A stretch of DNA of 64,000 bases, taken from assembly GCF_027213645.1 (NCBI RefSeq), contig NZ_JAPWGL010000001.1, positions 806,001 through 870,000 of the forward strand. The letters are read 5' to 3'. The notes beneath the pieces are model-generated. The model was not told the origin of the DNA. It did not search any database and saw only the letters and a list, made by a program, of their open reading frames with translations. Position numbers and translations under genes: made by a program. Below, in pieces: positions 47,505-55,785 of the stretch; position 1 is the stretch's first letter, and the number at the start of each line of letters is the position of its first letter. This DNA comes from Pedobacter rhodius (GTDB lineage Bacteria; Bacteroidota; Bacteroidia; Sphingobacteriales; Sphingobacteriaceae).

Positions 47505-47694
47505 CTTTGTTCTCCTCAAGGCGTCATTCCCGATTCAATTGCGAATCACAAAGCGGTAGCTGTTTTGTATCATGCATTATTATTACTCCTGCGATAGACA
47601 AGCGTTAGACAGACGAAGTGACGACTTATCAGTGTGTAAATATAATGGTACAATTGATGGTAATGCGTTGATAATGTTTAAGTTGATTTATATG

Positions 47695-47725
47695 TTAACA
47701 TTTCTGCCTATAATATTAACAATTT
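47695..47725 (+). promoter_or_regulatory. Candidate HTCS operator upstream of GH9
   Basis: TTAACATTTC (AACATTT starts at 47697) and TTAACAATTT (AACAAT starts at 47718), 21 bp apart. TATTATACCTGTT follows at 47738. A weak -7-like TAACTTGT starts 55 bp after the first repeat, the same distance as at SusC. Confidence 0.65.
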
Positions 47726-47809
47726 AACGCCAGGCAGTATTATACCTGTTTTAACTTGTGCAAAGATTTTAAATTACGCTATTATAAGTTTAGGATTAAA
47801 CACATTAGA

Positions 47810-47962
47810 AGAGGCTTTCTCATAAATCAATTTATCTTTGAATCTTATCATGTTGAGCTTAGCCTGTGCTGAGCTTGCCGAAGCATCAAAACGCCCTGAA
47901 AGGTAGTTTTGATAAGTCCTTCAAAAGGCTCAGGATTACATTCGTATTTATGAGGCAGTCTC
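47810..47962. mobile_element. MITE-like palindromic repeat, copy 2
   Basis: The left end GAGGCTTTCTCATAAATC matches the right end (reverse complement GAGACTGCCTCATAAAT) at about 14 of 17 positions. It shares with copy 1 (20609-20738) the string CATAAATCAATTTAT, the CATGTTGAGCTT arm and the AGGCTC(A/G)GGAT arm. It has an extra internal segment (CCTGTGCTGAGCTTGCCGAA), so it is about 23 bp longer. Confidence 0.55.
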
Positions 47963-48006
47963 CTGCTAAATCATTCATCGCAAATATTTTAACCAAATTA
48001 ATTATA

Positions 48007-49779
48007 ATGAAAATCGATTTTTCGTATGCCTGCATTTGGCTGTACCTGTTCTTGTTTAGTTTTACGTCGAATGCCCAGAACAAACAGATTTCCAATATCA
48101 GGCTTAACCAGGTAGGTTATTACCCTGAGGCACCTAAAGTTGCAGTAATTACGGATAGTAGTTTCACATCTTTTAATGTCGTCAGAAATGCAGATAACAA
48201 GAAAGTTTTGGAGGGTAAACTCAAAAAGGTTCAAGGATTAGTTTCTTCTCAAAAAGAAACTTTTATTGCTGATTTTTCAGCCATTAATAAACCTGGTCTT
48301 TACAAAATAGAATTAAATAATAGTGGTTATTCGTCAACCTTCGAAATAAAACCTGCTGTTCACCATTCATTAGCAATAGCGGCCATTAAGGCATACTATT
48401 ATCAACGCGCGTCGACAGCGCTGCCCGAAAAGTATGCCGGGAAATGGAATCGTGCGGCAGGACATCCGGATAACCAGGTGTTAATCCATCCGTCTGCGGC
48501 CAGTGAGCAACGCCCTGCCGGGACGGTGATTTCTGCTCCGGGAGGCTGGTATGATGCAGGCGATTACAATAAGTATATTGTGAATAGCGGTGTAACGATG
48601 GGTACGATGCTTGCTTTGTGCGAAGATTTTCCTGATTACGTAAAAATGGTGAACACCAATATACCGGAAAGTGGAAATGCCACCCCTGATTTGATTGATG
48701 AATTGGTATGGAACCTGAAATGGATGTTAAAGATGCAGGATCCGAATGATGGTGGTGTGTACAATAAATTAACCAATGCCAGCTTTGATGGTATGGTTAT
48801 GCCGAACGTTACCCGCCTTCCGCGTTATGTAGTTCAAAAAGGAACCGCTGCAACGCTTGATTTCGCTGCAGTAACCGCGCAGGCCAGCAGACTTTTAAAG
48901 CAATACGAAAAAGATTTACCGGGCCTGGCAGATTCATGCTTAGCAGCTTCAAAAAAAGCCTGGGCCTGGGCGCTTAAGAATCCTGATATGGCCTACGACC
49001 AGCGCCTGGTTAATGAAAAATTTAGCCCCAAAATTACCACCGGAGGATATGGTGACAAAAACTTTTCTGATGAATTTATCTGGGCGGCGGCCGAACTATA
49101 TATTACCACCGGGGATGCTAGTTTTTATAAAGCCGTAAACATGCTGCCGGATGAACGAATGCCTTTGCCATCGTGGGGCAATGTGAGGTTATTGGGGTAC
49201 TATTCTTTAATCAGAAATGAAAAGAAGTTAATTAATCAACCTGCTAATGATATAGAAATAATGAAGGAAAGAGTCATAACAATGGCAGATCGTTTGGTTA
49301 CCGGCATCATACACACACCATATTATACGGTTATGGGGCAAACCCGGCAGGATTTTGGCTGGGGCAGCAATTCACAGGCGGCAAACCAGGGCGTAGCATT
49401 AATTCAGGCTTACAAAATTTCAGCAGATAAAAAATACCTGAATGCTGCTTTAAGCAACCTGGATTATCTGATGGGACGAAACGGTACCGGCTATTCATTT
49501 GTAACCGGAATTGGCTTTAATACGCCAATGTATCCGCATCATCGTCCGTCGGTTGCGGATAAAATTGTTGAACCTATTCCCGGTTTACTGGTCGGCGGAC
49601 CAAACCCGGGTAAACAGGATGGCGTTGCCCTGCCCAGCAGTATTCCTGATGAAGCCTATGTAGATAATCAGGCATCGTTTGCTACCAACGAAATTGCCAT
49701 TAACTGGAATGCCCCGCTTGTTTATCTGGCTAACGCAATTGAAGCGCTTCAGGTTAAAGCGGGTTATGTTAAACGCTAA
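48007..49779 (+). CDS. GH9 endoglucanase/xyloglucanase
   Basis: A 590-residue GH9 enzyme. With the ATG at 48007 it has a clean leader ending FTSNAQ; the longer frame from 47866 runs through the MITE repeat. An N-terminal immunoglobulin-like CelD_N domain (RLNQVGYYPEAPKVAVI, about 30-115) precedes the (alpha/alpha)6 barrel. Catalytic residues are Asp183/Asp186 in GGWYDAGDYNKY and Glu562 in TNEIAINWNAP; HHRPS is the His signature. Inverting endo-cleavage of beta-1,4-glucan chains is expected. In Bacteroides xyloglucan loci a GH9 assists a GH5 endo-xyloglucanase. Here no GH5, GH74 or GH16 is visible, so it may be the only backbone cutter of the locus. The HTCS repeat lies about 280 bp upstream. 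Confidence 0.9.
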   Translation: MKIDFSYACIWLYLFLFSFTSNAQNKQISNIRLNQVGYYPEAPKVAVITDSSFTSFNVVRNADNKKVLEGKLKKVQGLVSSQKETFIADFSAINKPGLYKIELNNSGYSSTFEIKPAVHHSLAIAAIKAYYYQRASTALPEKYAGKWNRAAGHPDNQVLIHPSAASEQRPAGTVISAPGGWYDAGDYNKYIVNSGVTMGTMLALCEDFPDYVKMVNTNIPESGNATPDLIDELVWNLKWMLKMQDPNDGGVYNKLTNASFDGMVMPNVTRLPRYVVQKGTAATLDFAAVTAQASRLLKQYEKDLPGLADSCLAASKKAWAWALKNPDMAYDQRLVNEKFSPKITTGGYGDKNFSDEFIWAAAELYITTGDASFYKAVNMLPDERMPLPSWGNVRLLGYYSLIRNEKKLINQPANDIEIMKERVITMADRLVTGIIHTPYYTVMGQTRQDFGWGSNSQAANQGVALIQAYKISADKKYLNAALSNLDYLMGRNGTGYSFVTGIGFNTPMYPHHRPSVADKIVEPIPGLLVGGPNPGKQDGVALPSSIPDEAYVDNQASFATNEIAINWNAPLVYLANAIEALQVKAGYVKR

Positions 49780-49920
49780 TTAATTATTATTGATATCCCG
49801 CAGAAAAAAATTTACACGCGTTGTTTGGGGATTTTAATCCGCTGTCTTTCCCCGCGGAAGTGGGAATCTTAAGAACTAAGAATCTAAATTACGTGATATA
49901 TTCCCGCTTTTCAACACATC

Positions 49921-50139
49921 GTCTGTGGCTCACAGATCATATAACCTGTTGCTTATTTCGGTCTGTGTGCCATTAAAGATGTGCGAAAGAATAAAAACCA
50001 TTAAGGTATTAGGAAAATTAAGCGATTTCCAGTAATGTATCTTACAGTGTAAAATGCTAAAAGCATTTTTATTTTGATAACCTTCAGTCTAAATGGTTTT
50101 TAATAATTTAAGCGTAATAAATAGCTTTTGATTAAGGCT
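49921..50139. repeat. Dispersed noncoding repeat, copy 2
   Basis: The hairpin GTCTGTG-GCT-CACAGAT with AACCTGTT (49921-49948) and a second GGTCTGTGTGCC lie before the long segment GAAAGAATAAAAACCATTA to TTGATTAAGGCT (49983-50139). That segment matches 23161-23306. The internal stem AAAATGC / GCATTTT is kept although bases differ from copy 1. The 49780-50445 gap holds this repeat, other hairpin debris and the tRNA terminator, but no gene. Confidence 0.65.
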
Positions 50140-50400
50140 ATAGACAATATTCCAACGCGTCCGAACAATTATGGCGTGCGATAACCGAAGCATTATTTTT
50201 GCAAATTCACTGCGTTAATTTGCGGCATCAGCGGGAAATAAACTAATATGCTGGGAAAACGATGATTTAACGACGAAAATTTAAATGAAACGTTCGTCAG
50301 CATTAATCTGCAGCCGCAGTGAAGAATTAATTCTATTTTCCCGAAAATGTGGATTGTCGACGCAAAAAAAGCCATCAACCACCATCCAACCCAATAAATA

Positions 50401-50437
50401 AAAAAATCCTGTCATCTTTCGATGCAGGATTTTTTTA
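50401..50437. terminator. Bidirectional terminator beside tRNA-Ser
   Basis: Stem AATCCTG..CATC / GATG..CAGGATT with a 4-base loop and one bulged base (50405-50431), with A-runs on one side and T-runs on the other, so it works for both strands. It lies just downstream of the tRNA on the minus strand. Confidence 0.72.
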
Positions 50438-50445
50438 TTTTGAAG

Positions 50446-50530
50446 CGGAAAGCGAGGGATTCGAACCCCCGGACCTATTACAGTCAACAGTTTTCAAGAC
50501 TGCCGCATTCGACCACTCTGCCAGCTTTCC
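50446..50530 (-). tRNA. tRNA-Ser(UGA)
   Basis: An 85-base gene read on the minus strand. Acceptor stem GGAAAGC / GCTTTCC with discriminator G; D-arm GGCAGAGTGGTCGAATGC; anticodon stem-loop CAGTC-TTGAAAA-CTG with anticodon TGA; a long variable arm as in class II tRNAs; T-arm GGGGGTTCGAATCCCTC. It decodes UCA (and UCG by wobble). CCA is not encoded. Confidence 0.95.
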
Positions 50531-50626
50531 ATCGGCAAAAGTACAAATCCAGTTTAAATCTGCAAACTGTGTTGCGCTTTTTTTTATATAAAGTTGATAA
50601 TTGCTTAACACAGAGGGAGAAAAATT

Positions 50627-51616
50627 TTATTTTTTGCTGAGGTTTTCCTCGATTGGCGCTGATTTCTTAAATAAATTGAAGGTCGGGCGGATGATTTTAA
50701 CACTTCTTTTGCTTACATCAACGCTGGCATTAAGCTCAAACCCGATTAATAAAATCAAGGAATTCAGGTAAAGCCAAATCATAACCACAATTAAAGTTCC
50801 GATGGAGCCATAAACTTTATTATAAGAACCGAAATTATTAATGTAAAAGGAAAATCCCCAGATGGTTAAAAAAGCAAGTATTGTGGCCAGCCATGAGCCG
50901 GCACTAAACAATTTCCATTTTTTTGCATGCGATGGCCCATATCTGTATAGAATTGAAATGGTAATAAAGTATAGAACCGTTAGCAATGTCCATCTGGTAA
51001 ACTGTATCGCATAAACAGCCAGACTATCTTTAATATGAAGTTCCGTTTTAATGTAATTCAATAGCAGTTCACCAATTGCCATTGCGCTGATACACAGTAC
51101 AACCGATAAAAAGATAATCATGGTTAAAATAAGGGCTATCAAACGTTGTTTTAGCCAGCTTCGCGTTTCGATAATCAAGGAGGCTTTGTTAAATGCCTTC
51201 ATTAAATTCTTTACACCGTTTGTGGCGAAAAATATTGCAGATAAGAAACCGAAAGATAATAAACCTTTGTTTTGATTTTTGATAATATCCTTTAACGTGG
51301 TTTCAAAAGCCTCAAAAGCATTATGCGGAAGAATCAATTCAATTAAACTCAAAAGCTTATCCTGAAAACCTGATATCGGTATAAAAGGAATTAAGGTGAA
51401 AAGGAAGATAATACTCGGAAATACGGCCAGCATAAAGCTGTAGGCTAGTGAAGAGGACTTATTAACCAGCGATTCTTTTCCGATTTCCTTAAAAAAAAAA
51501 GTGGCAACAGTGTATAATGGAAGGGGACTAAATCCGGGCAATATACAACCCTTAGTCCATTCAATAAATTTAGAATAGAACTTAAGTTTTAATAATTGCC
51601 TGTGTAACCATTCCAT
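50627..51616 (-). CDS. YihY/BrkB-family membrane protein
   Basis: A 329-residue inner-membrane protein of the YihY (formerly ribonuclease BN) family. About six membrane helices are visible, with the family pattern FFKEIGKESLVNKSSSLAYS at the N-terminus, GVKNLMKAFN, and the segment with YRYGPSHAKKWKLFSAGSWL near 225-245. The function is unknown; older names as an RNase or serum-resistance factor are not supported for most members. It is the last gene of the minus-strand group PASTA, mltG, thioesterase, yihY (gap 10 bp). Confidence 0.85.
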   Translation of the reverse strand: MEWLHRQLLKLKFYSKFIEWTKGCILPGFSPLPLYTVATFFFKEIGKESLVNKSSSLAYSFMLAVFPSIIFLFTLIPFIPISGFQDKLLSLIELILPHNAFEAFETTLKDIIKNQNKGLLSFGFLSAIFFATNGVKNLMKAFNKASLIIETRSWLKQRLIALILTMIIFLSVVLCISAMAIGELLLNYIKTELHIKDSLAVYAIQFTRWTLLTVLYFITISILYRYGPSHAKKWKLFSAGSWLATILAFLTIWGFSFYINNFGSYNKVYGSIGTLIVVMIWLYLNSLILLIGFELNASVDVSKRSVKIIRPTFNLFKKSAPIEENLSKK

Positions 51617-51626
51617 TAATTAATTA

Positions 51627-52034
51627 CTAAAAATATTGTTTAACGCCATCCATAAATTTTTTCGGGGGATGACATGGTCTTCTGGTGTTTTTATCAACAA
51701 ATACCAATGTTGTTTTACCAATATTGATAAGTTCTTCTTTTTCATTGTAGATTTCATATTCAACGTTAAGGCGAACAGTTGGTAACTCTTTTACGATCGA
51801 TTTTACGGTTAAAACCTGGTTATAAAGTGCCGGCTTTAAAAATTTTGATTGTAATTCGAGCAACGGCAGCATCACGCCTTCTGATTCCATTGATTCGTAT
51901 GTAATGCCCGAACAGGCTTCAAAACACTCTGTACGTGCGATTTCATAATATAGCGCATAATTACCATGATGAACTATACCCATCTGGTCGGTTTCTGCAT
52001 AGCGAACCCTAACTTTTGTTTCGTGTACAAACAT
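51627..52034 (-). CDS. Acyl-CoA thioesterase, YbgC/FadM hot-dog family
   Basis: A 135-residue hot-dog-fold 4-hydroxybenzoyl-CoA thioesterase-like protein. The signature RYAETDQMGIVHHGNYALYY with catalytic Asp16 is complete. Hydrolysis of acyl-CoA or acyl-ACP is the family role; the substrate is not evident. Its start overlaps the stop of mltG by one base, so translation is coupled. Confidence 0.87.
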   Translation of the reverse strand: MFVHETKVRVRYAETDQMGIVHHGNYALYYEIARTECFEACSGITYESMESEGVMLPLLELQSKFLKPALYNQVLTVKSIVKELPTVRLNVEYEIYNEKEELINIGKTTLVFVDKNTRRPCHPPKKFMDGVKQYF

Positions 52035-53089
52035 TATTTAAAGATGTTTCTTTTATTTAAAGCCTCACGGTATTTTTTTGCATTAACCTCGTGTTCTGCT
52101 TTTGTTTCTGCAAAGTTGTGGTAGCCTGAAAAATCTTCTTTGGCACACATGTAAATATAATTGTTTTTATCCCGGTTTAATACCGCATCAATGGCGTTAA
52201 TACTTGGCATCATAATCGGACCAGGAGGCAAGCCTGCATATTTATAAGTGTTGTATAATGATTGTACCTGCAGCAATTTATTGGTTACTCTTTTAACTGT
52301 AAAATCATCATTTGCAAAAATAACAGTAGGGTCGGCCTGTAATAAAATACCTTTATTTAACCTGTTCAGATATAATCCTGCAATAATTGGCATTTCCTTA
52401 TCATAAAGAGCTTCAGCATCTACAATAGACGCTAAGGTATAAACCTGTGCTGGTGTTAGGTTTAAACTTGCTGCCTTTTGCTTGCGGTCCGCATTCCAGA
52501 ATTTATCATATTCTTTATACATGCGTTCAAAAAAATCGACAGGAGCAGTATTCCAGTACATTTCGTAGGTATTTGGAATAAACATTGCATAAACATTATC
52601 CTGGTTAAATCCGTATTTGCTGATCAGTGGTGTTGAATCTAAAACACTAATAAAGCTTAATGAATCTGCTTCGAGGTTACTGGCCAGGTAAGCCGCGAAG
52701 TTTTCCTTTTTGCGGATATTCTGGAATTTAAGTTTAACAGGCTCTTGGTTTCCTGCCTTTATCATATTAATTAAAGTCCGGTTAGTCATACCCTTTTTCA
52801 GAAGATAACGTCCAGGTTTAACATGAGCAGGCAGGTTCATTTTTCCGGCAGCCGTAGCAAAGGAAGAAGTGCTGTTAAGAATATCCTTATTCTTCAGATT
52901 ATCTATTAGGGCATCATAATTTGAACCCGTTTTAATGTATAAATACTTTTGATTTTCGGTAACGTTAGGGGCAAAGTACACCTGGTAAAAGTTTAATGCA
53001 AAATAACCTCCAACAAAAATAACTATCGCTATGATAACGATTGCCGCTTTTTTTCCGTTACTCATTTTATTTTTTTCTACTTCAGTCAT
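52034..53089 (-). CDS. mltG: Endolytic peptidoglycan transglycosylase MltG
   Basis: Cuts nascent glycan strands at the inner membrane and so ends their elongation. The 351-residue protein has a cytosolic tail, one membrane helix (about 14-35), a LysM-like part and the YceG domain. The catalytic region reads LASIVDAEALYDKEMPIIAG, where most homologues have SIVEKE; one Glu is kept and the preceding Glu is Asp. The C-terminal YNTYKYAGLPPGPIMMPS and YIYMCAKEDFSGYHNFAET are typical. It sits between the PASTA protein and the thioesterase, near the divergent ddl. Confidence 0.93.
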   Translation of the reverse strand: MTEVEKNKMSNGKKAAIVIIAIVIFVGGYFALNFYQVYFAPNVTENQKYLYIKTGSNYDALIDNLKNKDILNSTSSFATAAGKMNLPAHVKPGRYLLKKGMTNRTLINMIKAGNQEPVKLKFQNIRKKENFAAYLASNLEADSLSFISVLDSTPLISKYGFNQDNVYAMFIPNTYEMYWNTAPVDFFERMYKEYDKFWNADRKQKAASLNLTPAQVYTLASIVDAEALYDKEMPIIAGLYLNRLNKGILLQADPTVIFANDDFTVKRVTNKLLQVQSLYNTYKYAGLPPGPIMMPSINAIDAVLNRDKNNYIYMCAKEDFSGYHNFAETKAEHEVNAKKYREALNKRNIFK

Positions 53090-53106
53090 TATGGTAATGT
53101 GCGTAA

Positions 53107-53877
53107 TTATTGTTGCTTATTAGATAAGGTAATGTTAATTTTTGTGCCGATGGTAACTTTGGTTACAGAATCTGCCGGCATTGGATCTTGTTTGGTAATT
53201 ACGGCGTTTGCGCTATCGGTAATTTGCCCTTCGTAGATAATGCTCCCCAAAGAGAGTGCAGAACCCTTTAAGCTAAATTTAGCCTCATCAATAGTTAAAC
53301 CGATTAATTGAGGGATATCAACATCCTGGTTGCCGCGCCCGTCGCCCAGAACTAAATTTATCCTTGAACCAACCGGAATGGTCTGTCCGGCCTGAATCGG
53401 TTGGCCACCAAAAGTTGCTTCTAAAACCACATCACGGCTTACATCCGCTTTATAAGTGGTATCACCAACTTTAAGCCTCGAACTTTCAATAATGGCCTGT
53501 GCCTCCCTCAATGTTTTAAATGCAATATCCGGGAATTTGGTGTTGGGAATATTGCCGGCATTTATGGTCAAATAAATGGTTCTGTTATCTTTAACAAAAG
53601 TATTCGGATCGGGGTCCTGATCAATCACAATCCCCGCAGGTTGATCTAAAATAAAAACAGAATCAACTTCATATTTAAGCCCTGCTTCTTCGAGTTTTAC
53701 CACAGCATCTGCAAAAGAAAGTCCTTTAACTAAAGGAACATTCAGGCCTTCGCCGTGTTTGGTATAAAATCTCAGACTGAAAAAAGCGATAAGCAACAAT
53801 AAAAATACGGTAATTATGGCTGCTAATATGGTTTTTCTGAATGATTTGGTTTTTAAGTAATCTATAAATTTAGACAT
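53107..53877 (-). CDS. Membrane-anchored protein with three PASTA domains
   Basis: A 256-residue protein: short cytosolic end, membrane helix (about 18-40), then three PASTA repeats (about 45-112, 113-183, 190-254), each with P-x-V/I-x-G or similar starts and ending in TINAG, LVLGDG and ITLSNK. PASTA domains bind muropeptides or peptidoglycan. There is no kinase or transpeptidase domain attached, unlike PknB or PBP2x. The genes around it (mltG 17 bp downstream, ddl divergent) suggest a cell-wall role. Confidence 0.87.
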   Translation of the reverse strand: MSKFIDYLKTKSFRKTILAAIITVFLLLLIAFFSLRFYTKHGEGLNVPLVKGLSFADAVVKLEEAGLKYEVDSVFILDQPAGIVIDQDPDPNTFVKDNRTIYLTINAGNIPNTKFPDIAFKTLREAQAIIESSRLKVGDTTYKADVSRDVVLEATFGGQPIQAGQTIPVGSRINLVLGDGRGNQDVDIPQLIGLTIDEAKFSLKGSALSLGSIIYEGQITDSANAVITKQDPMPADSVTKVTIGTKINITLSNKQQ

Positions 53878-54038
53878 GAATCTTAAATGCTGGGGTTAAA
53901 CGCTGCAAACTCAAATGTAGTTAATTTAATAATTGAATAACCGAATGTTAAATTATTGAACGCCCATTTTGAAGCAAATACAATACCATCAATTATCAAT
54001 TCTATTATTCAAAATTAAATATTGCCCAAAGATATTTA

Positions 54039-54046
54039 TATTTTTG
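54039..54046 (+). promoter_or_regulatory. Possible -7 element for ddl
   Basis: TATTTTTG fits TAnnTTTG 47 bp before the ATG. The nearest TTG (54022-54024) is only 14 bp away, so the -33 part is poor. Confidence 0.3.
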
Positions 54047-54093
54047 AAGATATATTTATATTCAATTTCTATTTATAATTAAGGAATTTCCAC

Positions 54094-55080
54094 ATGAAGA
54101 AAACGATTGCATTGTTAACTGGCGGTACCACAGGCGAATGGGTTGTTTCGGTAAAGAGCGCTGCTACAATTGCACAAAATATCGATAGCGATTTATATGA
54201 TGTTTATAAAATCATGCTGAATGATAAAGGCTGGTTTTACGAGCCTGCAGATTCTGTTAAGATAGAAATTGACAAGAACGACTTTTCTTTAAACTTTGAA
54301 GGTCGTAAAATAAAGTTCGACGGGGTTTTCATTGCCATTCATGGTTCGCCAGGAGAGGATGGAAAACTTCAGGGTTATTTCGATATGCTGAATATTCCTT
54401 ACACCACCTGCGATGCCTTAACTTCATCCATAACCATGAATAAAGGCTACACAAAGGCAATTGTTGAAGGAATAGCAAATCTATACACGGCCAATTCTGT
54501 TCAGATTTTTAAAAATAGTAAATATAACCTTAGCCAGATTAAACAAGGTTTAAGATTGCCTTATTTTGTGAAACCAAACAGTGGTGGAAGCAGTATCGGT
54601 ATGAGCAAAGTTAAGCATGTCGATGATTTGGATAGTGCTGTAGAAAAAGCCTTTAAAGAAGATACACAGGTTTTAATCGAAGAATTTGTTAGCGGAAGGG
54701 AATTCTCGATTGGTGTTTTCAGCGCACAGGGTGAAGTTACGGTTTTGCCCACCACTGAAGTTATACCAACAAATGAATTTTTCGATTTTGAAGCAAAATA
54801 TACACCGGGTTCTACCAAAGAAATTACGCCTGGCGATATGAATGAAGAAGAATATGCGAGGGTTCATCAGATAGTAAAAGATGTTTACAAAAAATTAAAT
54901 TGCAGGGGCGTTGTTCGTATAGATTATTTTCTGGAACACGGAACCGGTAATTTTTATTTCATTGAAATTAATACCATTCCCGGGCAAACGGCAACCAGTT
55001 TTATTCCTCAGCAAGTTGCTGCGATGGGCTTATCACTCAAAGAATTTTACACCAGTTTAATGAAAGAAACTTTAGGATAG
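54094..55080 (+). CDS. ddl: D-alanine--D-alanine ligase
   Basis: ATP-grasp enzyme of 328 residues that makes D-Ala-D-Ala for peptidoglycan in the cytosol. Motifs are LLTGGTTGEW (N-terminal glycine loop), HGSPGEDGKLQGYFDMLNIP, VKPNSGGSSIGMSKV, VLIEEFVSGREFSIGVF, and FYFIEINTIPGQTATSFIPQ with the metal-binding Glu and Asn. The usual serine of the N-terminal loop (GGxSxE) is Thr here. Divergent from the PASTA-mltG group and followed 18 bp later by a Crp-like regulator. Confidence 0.94.
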   Translation: MKKTIALLTGGTTGEWVVSVKSAATIAQNIDSDLYDVYKIMLNDKGWFYEPADSVKIEIDKNDFSLNFEGRKIKFDGVFIAIHGSPGEDGKLQGYFDMLNIPYTTCDALTSSITMNKGYTKAIVEGIANLYTANSVQIFKNSKYNLSQIKQGLRLPYFVKPNSGGSSIGMSKVKHVDDLDSAVEKAFKEDTQVLIEEFVSGREFSIGVFSAQGEVTVLPTTEVIPTNEFFDFEAKYTPGSTKEITPGDMNEEEYARVHQIVKDVYKKLNCRGVVRIDYFLEHGTGNFYFIEINTIPGQTATSFIPQQVAAMGLSLKEFYTSLMKETLG

Positions 55081-55098
55081 CCTTTAATAAAACCGCAA

Positions 55099-55680
55099 AT
55101 GTATATCCAGCAACTCATAGATAAAGGTTATCCGGTTAAGGAATTTCCGAAGGATTCTATTATCTACGAACCGGGAATGCAGCCTCGCTTTGTTTATTTT
55201 ATCAAAAAAGGAGAGGTAAGAATGGTTACGGTGAATGATGCAGGAAAAGAGTTTATTCAGGGTGTTTTTAAAACCGGTCAATACTTTGGGGAACCTGCAT
55301 TGCTAATAAATAAACCTTATCTGGCCTATACAATTGTCAGCAAAAATTCTGAACTAATCCCGGTTGGTAAAACCGATTTCTTGAATCTTTTAAAAGATGA
55401 TGCAGACTTCAGCATGAACTTAATAAAGGTTTTGAGCAACAGACTATTTTATAAATCTATGATGCTTGAAGAACTTGCAGGCGAAAAGGCAGAACATCGC
55501 CTGGAAACCATAATTAATTATTTGTTTTTGGAGGTTTCATCAGGCGAAAGTTTAAAGGTGACCCGTCAGGATTTGGCGGATATGACGGGTTTAAGGGTTG
55601 AGACGGTGATAAGAGGTGTGAAATTGCTTGCTGATAAAGGTTTGATAAATTTAAACCGGGGAAAGATTATGAAGGTTTAA
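55099..55680 (+). CDS. Crp/Fnr-family transcriptional regulator
   Basis: A 193-residue regulator with a cyclic-nucleotide-binding-like beta-roll (about 15-115, YEPGMQPRFVYFIKKGEVRM and GQYFGEPALLINKPY), a dimer helix and a C-terminal winged helix (VTRQDLADMTGLRVETVIRG). No Fnr-type Cys cluster is present, and the phosphate-binding RxSxS-like loop of cAMP-binding members is not obvious, so the ligand is unknown. It is probably cotranscribed with ddl. Confidence 0.88.
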   Translation: MYIQQLIDKGYPVKEFPKDSIIYEPGMQPRFVYFIKKGEVRMVTVNDAGKEFIQGVFKTGQYFGEPALLINKPYLAYTIVSKNSELIPVGKTDFLNLLKDDADFSMNLIKVLSNRLFYKSMMLEELAGEKAEHRLETIINYLFLEVSSGESLKVTRQDLADMTGLRVETVIRGVKLLADKGLINLNRGKIMKV

Positions 55681-55785
55681 TCCTGCCGCAGAACATTTCT
55701 TGGTTCTTGCTGTTCTATTGATATGATGCAGATCATAATTTAAGCATTTTTCAAAGTGTAAATTTGCCTCATTAATAAAATAATC

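Larger units (their letters stand above)
47505..48006. other. Repeat-rich gap between HTCS and GH9
   Basis: It contains a hairpin-type repeat whose arms CGTCATTCCC and GAAGTGACGAC (47522-47625) resemble those at 56237-56317, the candidate HTCS operator (47695-47725) and the second MITE-like copy (47810-47962). The MITE lies between operator and gene, so it should be part of the GH9 leader. An open frame running through the MITE is not the real gene start. Confidence 0.6.

Noticed and set aside
47866..48006. Upstream extension of the GH9 frame
   Set aside because: It runs through the MITE-like repeat and puts 47 residues ahead of a clean signal peptide.
50349..50640. Small ORFs across the tRNA-Ser gene
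   Set aside because: They overlap the tRNA and its terminator and have no protein-like features.
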